DNA from: Eutreptiella sp. 'Long Island Sound 2002'
Lineage: Eukaryota > Euglenozoa > Euglenophyceae > Eutreptiales > Eutreptiaceae
Assembly: GCA_964036045.1 (NCBI GenBank)
Contig: OZ038385.1
Coordinates: 36,116,063 to 36,180,062 of the forward strand
Direction of reading: 5' to 3'
DNA length: 64,000 nucleotides
Shown here piece by piece: positions 39,031-48,390 of this stretch (the first letter of the stretch is position 1; each line of letters begins with the position of its first letter). The translations under genes and the position numbers were made by a program. Under the pieces are notes generated by a model, which was not told the origin of the DNA, did no database searches, and saw only the letters and a list, made by a program, of their open reading frames with translations.

Positions 39031-40848
39031 GACCCCTGGGTGCATCATGTGGTGGTGCCAAGCCTCGCACAGCTCGAGCACCCGGGACTCCGGTACTAGC
39101 AGCTTACCATTCCGGTAGAGCTTGCCATCTTCCTCGGTCAGCCCCTTTGGCCACTTCTGCCCGTCATCAGGGTCGGTCACAGCCCTATACTCGGCCGCAA
39201 AGGCCTCAGACTTGGCGTAGTCGTCGGTCCAGTCGTCCTGGAGGCAAGACTCAGGGAAGAGGTGCTTGTCGGACTTAGCTCCATCAGGGGCGAGTACTCT
39301 GACCGCTCTGCCCATCCTCGTTCCGAGGGGGGCATCGGCAGCCATCACAACGAAGCATTTAACACCCTCCTCCTCCATCAGGCGCTCCATTTCAATGATC
39401 CTCTTGGCTTCAGCGGTCTCAGCCTCATCGCCATGGGCAGAGACATCCGTCATGCCCTTGCTGGCGGGATAGGCCCACCTACTGAGACAGTCCGCCACGG
39501 TGTTGTCCTTGCCAGGAACATACACAACCGTGAGGTCGAACTTGGCCAAGGTCTCATGCCATCTTGCCCGTCGGGAGGCGGGACCTGCGGGGGTGTCCAC
39601 GTGCTCCTTGTGCCACGACTGCAGACTCTGATGATCGGTGCAGACGGTGACGGGAGGGAGGGCTATGTACCCAGCCCATTTCCTGAGAGCCATGACGATG
39701 GCATACGCCTCCTTTTCTCGGGGCGTCCACGTCCGTCTCTGGCCTTCCGCCAGGACTCGGCTCCAGAAGGCCACAGGCACGTGCCTCCCATCGTCAAGCA
39801 CTTGCTCCAACACAGCGCCAACGGCGTAGTCGGAAGCGTCGGTGCGCAGGACGAACCCTCGGTCAGGATCCACGAGGTGCAGACCCACTGCGGATAGCAG
39901 CGCCTGCTTCATCCCCTCAAAGGCACGGTCGGACTCAGCAGTCCAGACCAGAGCCTTCTTGGACCCTTTCTTGGTCTCCTCTCGGTTGCCCTTGAGCATG
40001 GTCGTCATGGGGGCTGCATACTCGGCATACATCTTCATAAACCCCGAGTAGTAGTTGCAGAACCCCAGATACGCCCGTAGCTCAGAGACCGTCTTTGGCT
40101 TTTCCCAGTGCTCAATCGCAGCCACCTTGCCAGATATGGGCTTTCGCTGCCCGTTCCCGACTACGTGGCCAGCGAAGACCACCTCGCTTACCGCAATGGT
40201 GGCCTTGTCACTGCTGCCCGTGAGTTTGTGCCGAACCAGAAGGTCCAGCACTCGAGTGACGTCCCTCTCATGTGCCTCCAGGAGCTCCTCGTAGCTCATA
40301 CTGGGGTCCCCGGACGTGATAATCACGTCGTCCACGAAGGGGTCCGCACAGTCACGCACCGGCTCAAGCAGGTTCTCCAGCATCCGCTGAAAAGCCGCAT
40401 TGCCGTTGGTAACGCCCATGGGCATCACCTTCCACTGGAGAGGTCCAAGTGGGGTGCTCATGGCTGTGCAGGCACGGGACTCCTTGGCGAGAGGCATCTG
40501 ATGATAACCATGTTTCAGGTCAATCACCGTGAAGATCCTCCGCCGGTGTTGTTTTTGCAGCATGTCCTCAATGAGGGGCAGCGTATAGCTGTCATGCTGC
40601 GTTTGGGCGTTTAGGCCGCGGTAGTCGACCACGAGCCGCCACTCACCGGCCACCTTCTTGGGGACGATGAAGCACGGAGAGGCCCACTCGGAGTGGCACG
40701 GCTCCAGCCAGCCTCTCTCGATGAAGTCACGGAGGATCTTCTCCATGGCCTCCTTCCTCTCGCCCCTCAGGGCAAACTCCCGGTGCCGATACACACGGGG
40801 ATCCTGCTTCAGTCGTATCTTGGCCTCGCCATACGGTCCACGCACCGG
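39031..40848 (-). pseudogene. Copy A reverse transcriptase and RNase H
   Basis: RT motifs: G-W-L-E-P-C-H-S-E-W-A-S-P-C-F, W-R-L-V-V-D-Y-R-G-L-N, F-T-V-I-D-L-K-H-G-Y-H-Q-M, M-P-M-G-V-T-N-G-N-A-A-F-Q-R and the active box F-V-D-D-V-I-I-T. RNase H: V-L-R-T-D-A-S-D-Y-A-V, R-E-K-E-A-Y-A-I-V and C-T-D-H-Q-S-L. One extra C near 40,846-40,850 (CCCACCCGG against CCCACCGG in B) shifts it out of the protease frame, so Pol of this copy is broken upstream too. The frame has room for a Met near 40,890 only because of the shift. Confidence 0.9.
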
Positions 40849-42711
40849 GTGGGGGAAACACAGGCTTTCCGCTGAAGAAGGTATCACCATACTTCTGCTT
40901 CAGCCTGGCCCTCAATGCCTGGATCTTGGGGCAGTCATCGGACTCTGCCTTGGCTTTTCCGGGCACCTGGACCACTGAGCTTACTTGAGGGGTAGCGACC
41001 CCGCTCGGTTTCGGCTCAGGCGGTCTTCCCAGGTGGCCCAAAGGGCCATCTCTGGTCTTGTCTCGGAATAGGTCGCCGTAGGTGGGTGGGTTACCGCCAA
41101 TTGACTCGTCCTGGCTGGACATGTGGTCCAGCACCCTCCTTACGAAGGTATCTCCATCATAGGAACCAGAGACGATGGCGTCCACTTCCCACCAGGCTTT
41201 GTCCTGGCCTTTGCCCTCACGCTGGCTTCCCCAGTCGTGAAAGGGCTGATCCATATACCCCTGAACCAGATCCAACTCCTCTTCAGTGAGGGGGTCTTCC
41301 GATTCTCCGATGTCAGCAGGGGAAACCGCAAAGCATTGCCGCCAGGGCTCTGCTGTGATGCGGTTGACACACACGAAGTCCGTGGCGTCGGCCTGATCAA
41401 GGCCCCCATCCACATAGTGGAATTCCGTTGGCCATCTCTGGGGTGGCATGGGCTGTCCCTTAGCGTCCTGATAGACACTCTCTCCAGCCGGTAGGACGAC
41501 CTTGTTTGAGGTCATGTTGGTCAATGAGACTACCCAATGTCGGGTACTTTCCTCCTCGGTGCATCCCATAGGAACAACCAGCACTGCCTTGGAGCGGTCC
41601 TTGCGTATCTTCGCTACCGCCCTTTGAATGTCCCATCGGGGGCAATGGATCCACATCAAGCCCTGATGCGGACCCCAGTGCTTCTTCCACGCAGAGTCCT
41701 GTGCGCTCCAGTACTTCTCACAAACCCGCAGATGGGCGGAGGTTCCTGAAGAGAACGCATCCAGGGCCAGATCCGAAGCTCCCAGGTCCGCGACCACTCG
41801 GCTCGCCACCTCCGGCATTACGCCGTACTCCTGGTTTGCTGGCCCAGTTGGCTCAGTGCCCAGCGCGGCTACTTCGAGCTGATTGCGTTCAGGGTGGATC
41901 CATTGGCATTCCACATGGTGCTCAGGTGACGAAAGCCACGAGAGCTGGTCGTCCTGGTACAGGGTCTTGGAGGCCTGGGCCGGGAGGACGCCGGAGTCCG
42001 TGTCCATCATGAAGTCGTACCCAACGATCATGTCCCAGTCCATCTCCGCCTCGTAGAAGCGACCTTGCAGGAGGATTTCCTTGCCGAGGTCCGGGCGGCT
42101 CAGCTCACGGTGGTTCACGAACTGCAGCTTAATGGCCGCTTCCTTCGTGCCTCCCACCATGTACTGGCCGTTCGCCACCTTCAGCCTGACAGGTTTCCGA
42201 CTGTCGGTCAGACACTCTGGCGGAAGTAGGCCAGCCTTGACCAGGCTGACCTGAGCTCCCGTGTCGACCAACACGTCGAAGACCTTTTCCACTTCCCCGC
42301 ATAAGGCACGGACCTTAAGGTGCAACTGCCGCTCACGCCCAACTCGGCGCACGGCGTGCAAGCTCAGGATCTCCGGCTGTTCCAGAAGCTCAACAAGCGA
42401 CTGGCGCAGGTCGTGGACAATGGGCTCAGGCTGCCCATCTGCAGCATCCAGCTGCGGTCCGGGTGATCCTCCGATACTCTCGGATAGATCTTGAAGCACA
42501 TCGAATACATTCTTAGTCGCGAAGGATGGACGGGTGCAAGGGTTCGTGCCATCACTTGCCCTCACCCCGCCACCGCGACTGGGTGCCGGACCGGGCCTTC
42601 CGCCCGCGGCAGTACCTTTGTGCTTACGGACTCCCAACTGGGATGGTGTGGCGCTTCCCACGACACCATCCTGCGACCGCCCTAGCTGGGGCCCTTGGCT
42701 GCAGGGGCTCC
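40846..42711 (-). CDS. pol: Copy A protease and methyltransferase-like domain
   Basis: Starts right after the Gag stop TAG (codon at 42712-42714 on the minus strand) in the same frame. Protease: F-D-V-L-V-D-T-G-A-Q-V-S-L and M-I-V-G-Y-D-F-M. The methyltransferase-like domain follows: L-A-L-D-A-F-S-S-G-T-S-A-H, then W-I-H-C-P-R-W-D where active relatives have NPPF, and A-V-L-V-V-P-M-G-C. The replaced motif suggests loss of catalysis while the fold is kept. An acidic linker leads to RT, where the frame breaks near 40,848. The nearest start-type codon is GTG at 42,661. Confidence 0.88.
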
Positions 42712-43423
42712 GCTAGGGGGCGTCGGTTGTGGAGGTAGGGGTATTCTCCTCGGCATCAACCTCGTTGACACCCTTCTTCCTTCCCCTTTTCCTAGGCTTC
42801 TTGTCCTTGTCCTTGTTCTTGTCGTTCTCGTTGTTCTCCTTGTTCTTGTTGTCCGACCTGGGGACCCAGTTCCTCTTGATCTCCTGGATCTTCTTAGCCA
42901 ACCCGGTCCCCACCGACATCAGCTTGGAGAGCTCGTACTTGTCCACCTCCTCTTTGGCTTCCCGGATGGCCGCGGGCGCACGCTTCTTCGACCCGTGCGC
43001 CTTCTTGTAGGCCTCCGTGTCGGCCTGGTGGATGGGGCATGTTTGGTGGTCATGGTTGAAGCCTTTCTTCCTCCCATAACACACGAAACAGCCCTGTGGG
43101 TGAGCTCGTATGAATTCCCCAAAGGACAGCGGAGGGTCGCCAATGCGGCGGGGGTCCCTCTTCTCCTTCTTCTTCCAACCCGGCTGCAGGGGCTTCCAGC
43201 TTCCCGGTTTGCTCCCCGCGTTCAGGTTGTGGGCTACGAAGGCACAAACGGCCACCTCGGCGGGCTCATCGTCGTCGTCATCGTCGACGAGAGTTTCATC
43301 GCCATCGGCTCCCGCTGGGTCCATGGCAGCTTCCCCGCCAGGCCCCTCGCCAACGTAGTTGACGTCGCGGTCGCCGGGCCTCAACCCGCGGGTTTGGTGG
43401 AGGTTCCGGTACACCTGGAGTAC
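42712..43423 (-). pseudogene. Copy A Gag C-terminal fragment
   Basis: Contains the spacer with a run of Asp (D-D-D-D-D-E-P-A-E), W-K-P-L-Q-P-G-W-K-K-K-E-K-R-D-P-R-R, the zinc knuckle C-F-V-C-Y-G-R-K-K-G-F-N-H-D-H-Q-T-C (C-x2-C-x8-H-x4-C, longer than the classic spacing), and a Lys/Asn/Glu-rich tail. It ends in the TAG followed by CGG, as in B. Upstream coding is missing: the frame runs by accident into the LTR-like repeat at 43424. Confidence 0.85.
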
Positions 43424-44017
43424 TGAAGCGGTACCCAGAACCCCATGACCATGGGGGGGTCTACAACCGGTCTCCGTGTGCCCACTAACCCCATGTACGG
43501 AGGGGAAGACGCCCGGTGAAGCCCGGTGAGAGCCTGGCAGGAGCGTGTCCCTTGCCGTAAAGCCCCCGTGACGGCATTCCGGCCACTTGGGGCATGTTAC
43601 CATGTACCGGCAAACTGCCATTTGCCGGTATCTTACTTTTTCACGCCAATCTGCCCCGCACCGCCTTCGGCCGTCGATTCGGCAACCTAACCCTAACAAC
43701 AGATGTAGGTAAGACGTGTTGGTGTGAGAGATCTTGGCATTTCAGCTATTAGCGGCCGCATCGGCAACCGATGCGTCGCCCGCTGAGATTTACACATCAG
43801 AATATCAGGAATCAACAGGGTTTTATTTTCATATTGTTTCCGTAAATTTTCACGCTTCCGTTCTGATAATCAATGTTTTGACTGCTGGCGATTGGCTCGC
43901 GACTTTAGCGTAACTGCCAGTTTAACTGTTATTTACAGACATTTTAGCGCAATCCGTGACGAAGACTCTACAGTCTTCAGGAATTGCATTGATGCATCTG
44001 CAATTTTCACATTGTAC
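43424..44017 (+). repeat. 594-bp LTR-like repeat, left copy
   Basis: Direct repeat of 57,716-58,309 with the same length and about 15 differences by eye (about 97.5%). It begins TGAAGCGGTACCC and ends CACATTGTAC. It includes a 10-bp stem TACCGGCAAA/TTTGCCGGTA (43605-43630). It could be the 5' LTR of B or a solo LTR. No obvious primer-binding site follows, and no target duplication matches the right copy. Confidence 0.75.
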
Positions 44018-45839
44018 ACTCGCAACCTTAATCCGAATTTTTCAGGATGTCGAAATCGGATTTTCGACTGCGACATCTTTCCAGTGGACCTACGTGCTTC
44101 CCTATGCACGAATCAACTTTCCTTTTGTCTTGCCCTCCATTTGTCTTAGAGATATGGGCAAAACAAAGTTGATTCGTGAGGCCACTTGTGAGGGTCATAT
44201 CTCGTGCTGCTTGCGAGGAATGACAATAGGGAAGCATGGGATGTATTCACAATACTCCCGACGTAATTTAGGAAGCTTTATACGCCTTGCGTCTCCACAC
44301 GTGCGCGCTAGCGTAATGGATCATGGTCAAGAGGGTAGAGTTTGCGTTATAACTCTTTGGCCATGATATTGCGTGCGTTAAGATAACTTTCGAGTGTAGC
44401 GCGCGAGTGTTGGTGTTGCATAGGAACTTTCCTTGAGTTCCTATGAGCGATTGACACAAAGTTATGCCCTTGGAGTGGCATGACATATCGTGGGGGGAGC
44501 TACCTTTTTGGGCAGTATGTGGTATGTGCCATGTGTTGTATTGCGTGCCCATTTGGCGGGTTTGGCTAAGAGCGATACACCCACCAATGGACCTCATATT
44601 GCACGAGGCCCTTCCTTATACTCCCCACGATCAATTGCAAGCCTAACCTTCGTGGAGGAAAGCTTGTGTGGCGACCCCAAAGCGATGCGTTGGGAGCAAG
44701 GTGTGTGTTTTGCAATTTTCCATATTTTCATGTGCCCACTTGGGAAGTAGCGCTCGTGACCTTTCAAAGCGCCCGTAGTGGAGCACATATGTGGAATCGA
44801 AGGTCATTGGTGTCAAGTCATTGTGTTTAGAAGGATTGGTGGATTACTCAATCCAAGCCGAAGATAGTATAATATATTTGTGCGCCTTTCAAGGCACTTT
44901 TGGGTGTTTTTTCGCCAATATGGCTGTTTTTTGCCCGTCATGATGTCAAGTGGCGACCGTGTATCTCAACGTTGCGCTCAATTGACATCATGACCCAAGT
45001 ATGTTCTGAGGGTACATACTTTGGTGCCCAACATATCTTGGACCCGGCGAATAACTCCTCTTGGGCTTGGCATACCGTGGCCGCCATGTTGGCAATTTGG
45101 GACTATGCCAAATCATGGGCTCACTTGGCGACCCTGCCATTCCCAAAACCGGAGGAGTTGGGCGACGCCCAAAGGATATGTTGGACACATATGACTTGAT
45201 ACCAATCCTATGGCACACTCCGGTCCAGGTCGGGCATGTGCCTCATTTGCCCCAACCATGAGTGTGCGCATTTTCAGCCATTTTGAGCAATTTTCCACAT
45301 TTTCTGCCCGCCGTGCACCATGTTCAGCCACATCGTGCACGCCGGACGCATGGACCAATGGACCATATATGACATGGGTGATATGGGCATTGGTCCCCAT
45401 GGCTCGCACACCATGTGGGCGAGGCGGAGCAACCTTCGTTAGGGTGCTAGCCCAAAGTGAGTGGGGACAATTTTGCCATTTTGGCACTTGTGGACCCAAT
45501 TGGGATTGTCACCACGCCAGGTGGCATGAAGATCTTTGGGAGCCAAGTGCATGGGAGTCTTCGTTGGACTCCCCGTGGATGGTGTATGGAATGGCGGATC
45601 CGATCTCCAAGCCGGCGTGGAGATATACTATTGGGAGCACCCCCGAATTTTGGCTCATTTTGAGTAGCCAAAATGACCCCCTTTTGGGACCCCAATTTCA
45701 CCCCCCCGTGTGGTCAATTGGCGGCCCCATATCTCTATGCCCACACGGAGCCCGGACCTAATTTTAAGTTGTACACTCAGATAGGAGTCCTAGGTCCTGC
45801 CTCCGACCCTGTGAGCCATTGGCCTTGCCCTGGCCGGGC
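44018..45839 (+). other. Noncoding region before the B leader
   Basis: No credible gene. Texture resembles 34.2-35.6 kb, with recurring CCATTTTGGC, ATAACTCC and CATATGT motifs. It contains AATCCGA...TCGGATT just after the LTR-like repeat. If the repeat at 43,424 is the 5' LTR of B, this is part of a 2.9-kb 5' leader. Confidence 0.5.
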
Positions 45840-46591
45840 GAGCCACGCGTGAGAATGATGCCAATTTTGGTGATTTTGGCATCATGACCCCACTTGACGA
45901 GCCCGTGGTGCCCTGATGCCGGAATATCAGAGGGAACAAGGTTGGGTGAGGGCTCCAGGGAGTTCGTACTCGAAGGGCATAGGGTCAGTTGCCTCGTCCC
46001 TACCTCTGGCAGGTCCGGACGAGGGGTCAATTTTGGAGATTTTTGAGCTAATTTCAGTTTGGGCTGAAACAGCCCATTTTCAGCTACCAACTCCTAGGGG
46101 ATAATGGCGGGGGCATATCTCTGGCTCAGAGAGGAGTTGGGACCCGTATTTAAGGAAGCATAGGGAGCCACTGTCAATTGGCCTTGGAGCACCTTGGTTC
46201 CCAGGAACTCGCCTGTGGCTGGGCGGGACACCTCCCCTATTGGCAGGGTTTCAGGGTCCGGACTGAGCAGGGCATGGGTTGTGTTTGAGCCCCCGCCCCC
46301 ACCAGCCACTGAGAGGGTCAGACCTGGGATTGGGATACGAGTTGGGACTGAGTGTCTATTGTCCTGTGATGCCCTTACCCCAGTCCAGTCTTAACCCCAT
46401 GTGTACATATCCTGATGTGTTGCTGTACATACTTTTGTTCCCTTGTTTCAGAGTGGCAAGGGACCCTGAAACGCTTTGTCTCATGACACGAGCGTAATTG
46501 ATGCCCCTGTGAGCGCAGTGCTTTGCCTGCCTGCTTGCTTGTGCGTGTCACCGCAGCGTCCCGTGGCCAGGCCCCCCACGGGAACGCGTCA
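45840..46591 (+). repeat. B leader segment, inverted relative to 33,437-34,195
   Basis: Mirror copy of the segment at 33.4-34.2 kb. It includes the GTTTGAGCCCCCGCCCCCAC stretch and a CTTGTTTCAG that could serve as a splice acceptor. 46,592-46,911 is GC-rich and without a recognisable signal. Confidence 0.8.
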
Positions 46592-46911
46592 AAAGCGTTT
46601 CACCGCCGCGGGGTTACCCATCACTCGCGTGCCACTCGGGGCCACCAACCCCGAGCAGCGCGGCGCCGCAGCTCGCAGCGCAGCGCAGCGGCTCGCAGCG
46701 CCGCCCAGCGATAGCGCCGAGTCCGTGAAGGAAGTGCGGGGACCGGAACTCCGTCATCAACGAGTTCCCTCGGCCGACCAGCAAGGCCGCACACCCAGCT
46801 ACAGCAACCACTTCCACAACCACCGGCCGACCAGCACCGGCCGCACTTTCAGTCCAGTGCTACATCACCCACCTCAACAACCACCCCAGGACCACTCCAT
46901 CGAGAGCACCG

Positions 46912-48387
46912 ATGGTGAACTGGGACGAGGCGGGCAAGACGTGGCCGCAGCCCCACCCGCATGCGGCGCGCCTACTGCGTGGGTTGCTGTGGGGGCAGCA
47001 GTACCGCCACAGCAATCCCCAGTGCGAAGGCGGCATGCCCGGGAGCTTCGAGCTCCGCGAGGACATGGGCGAGGACCGCCTGCGGGCAGTGGAGGAATGG
47101 CTGCGGGCGGAAGGGTATGAGTACCGCTTCCGCCGCAAGCGCTGGAGGACCTGGACCCGCCCGGACAGGCCCGGCGAAGGGCTGCGCCCCGACGGGATTG
47201 AGGAGGACGAGAAGCCGAACGAGTACCCGTCGGGCGCCTCGATCAACGTCTCCATGTGGGACATGATCGAGAAGGAGTTCCCGGAGCTGGGGAACGAGCG
47301 CAGGCTGCAGGGCAGCAGCGGCAGCGCGTCTCCTGGGAAGGAGAAGCGTTCCGCCGGGGACAGGAGGCGGGACAGGAAGTGGCCGGAGTACCAGGAGTCC
47401 CTGGCCGCCGAAGCCGCCCAAGGCGCCAGGGGCGGAACCCCAGCCCACAGCCCCCAACGGGCCAATGGTGGTCACCACCCCGGCCACACCACCCTTGGTG
47501 ACTTCCTGGAAGTCGCCAAGCAGGCCAAGGCCAAGCCCCGTCCGCTGCTCTTGAGGAAGTCAGGCCCCAGCAGTGACGTGGAGTCGGCCCACCGCGGGAG
47601 GATGCCGGCCGACCAGGCCAGCTCCAGCGGCAGCGTCGCTCCCCACCAAAGGGATGTGGCGCGCGCCTGCGAGCGCACCTGTGGGGTGCCCTGCAACCTT
47701 CGGGTTGCCCGGCAACGGGCCTGGCAGCAGAACGCTGCCGTGGAGGGCGCCGTCGGCATCGCCCATGAGGAGGCCACCGAGTGGGGCAGAGGCATGGACT
47801 ACCACGCCTCGACCGTGGCAGCCATCGCGGCCGGTCTCACGGCTGCGGCCGCCCATGAGGCAGTGGCTGCCCGGATCAGGGGTGAGGTGGCGGCAACGGC
47901 CGAGGAAGCCCGCCTGATCCAGGAGGCCATCGCCTGCAAGGAGGCCGAGGTGAAGGCGCTGGAAGAGGCGCTTGCCCAAGAGAGGGCAAAGAAGGAGGCG
48001 GAGGAAAGGGCCCACGCCGAAGCAACGGCCAAGGCCCAGGCGGACGCCGCCAAGAAGGAAGCCATCGAGGCCGCACGACGGAAGGTCGCTGAGGAGAAGG
48101 CCAAGACGGAGGCGGAGTTGGCGGCGTTGGAGGCGGAGATGGCTCGGCTGCAGCAGGCCCGGGAAGCCGAGGCGGCTCGTGCCCGGGAGGAAGCCGAAGG
48201 GCGAGCTGCCGCAGCCACAGCCGCCGCAATGGAGGAGGCAGAGGCCACGCTCCGCTGTGAGACTCCCCCGGGAGGATCCCGAGTGGAGACCCTTCGAAAG
48301 CTTTTCGAAGGGGACGCCTCCTCCAAGTTGACGCTGGACGAGGTCGACACGGGCAGCAGTGGGAGCAGTGGCCCCACCGCCCACTGA
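46912..48387 (+). CDS. Copy B ORF1: coiled-coil protein
   Basis: A 491-codon ORF with its ATG in a good context (CACCGATGG). Residues about 30-120 are a small globular region (W-L-R-A-E-G-Y-E-Y-R-F, W-D-M-I-E-K-E-F-P-E-L). 120-290 is basic and low-complexity. 295-460 is a long Ala/Glu/Lys/Arg heptad-like region (A-L-E-E-A-L-A-Q-E-R-A-K-K-E-A-E-E-R-A), a strong coiled coil. No family recognised. It may be the N-terminal part of Gag or a separate structural protein. It ends with TGA followed by CGG, and the same frame continues open into the Gag ORF. The 5' region of copy A lacks it, so it is seen only once. Confidence 0.75.
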   Translation: MVNWDEAGKTWPQPHPHAARLLRGLLWGQQYRHSNPQCEGGMPGSFELREDMGEDRLRAVEEWLRAEGYEYRFRRKRWRTWTRPDRPGEGLRPDGIEEDEKPNEYPSGASINVSMWDMIEKEFPELGNERRLQGSSGSASPGKEKRSAGDRRRDRKWPEYQESLAAEAAQGARGGTPAHSPQRANGGHHPGHTTLGDFLEVAKQAKAKPRPLLLRKSGPSSDVESAHRGRMPADQASSSGSVAPHQRDVARACERTCGVPCNLRVARQRAWQQNAAVEGAVGIAHEEATEWGRGMDYHASTVAAIAAGLTAAAAHEAVAARIRGEVAATAEEARLIQEAIACKEAEVKALEEALAQERAKKEAEERAHAEATAKAQADAAKKEAIEAARRKVAEEKAKTEAELAALEAEMARLQQAREAEAARAREEAEGRAAAATAAAMEEAEATLRCETPPGGSRVETLRKLFEGDASSKLTLDEVDTGSSGSSGPTAH

Positions 48388-48390
48388 CGG
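48385..48390 (+). promoter_or_regulatory. In-frame TGA-CGG junction, candidate readthrough stop
   Basis: The frame is open on both sides. UGA followed by CGG is a known leaky context in several plant RNA viruses. Whether it is leaky here cannot be told from sequence alone. Confidence 0.4.

Larger units (their letters stand above)
36252..43423 (-). mobile_element. Retroelement copy A (5'-truncated, minus strand)
   Basis: Same family as B (46.9-57.7 kb), in opposite orientation. It contains, in minus-strand order, the Gag C-terminus, the stop, protease, methyltransferase-like domain, RT, RNase H, integrase, an intact chromodomain, a 1.5-kb 3' noncoding region and a polypurine tract. The 5' part of gag is missing: homology to B stops at 43423, where a 594-bp LTR-like repeat starts. 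Two lesions break pol. Confidence 0.9.

Noticed and set aside
43690-43712. CCTAACCCTAACAACA resembling telomeric repeat
   Set aside because: Only two units, and present in both 594-bp repeats, so it is part of that sequence rather than a telomere trace.
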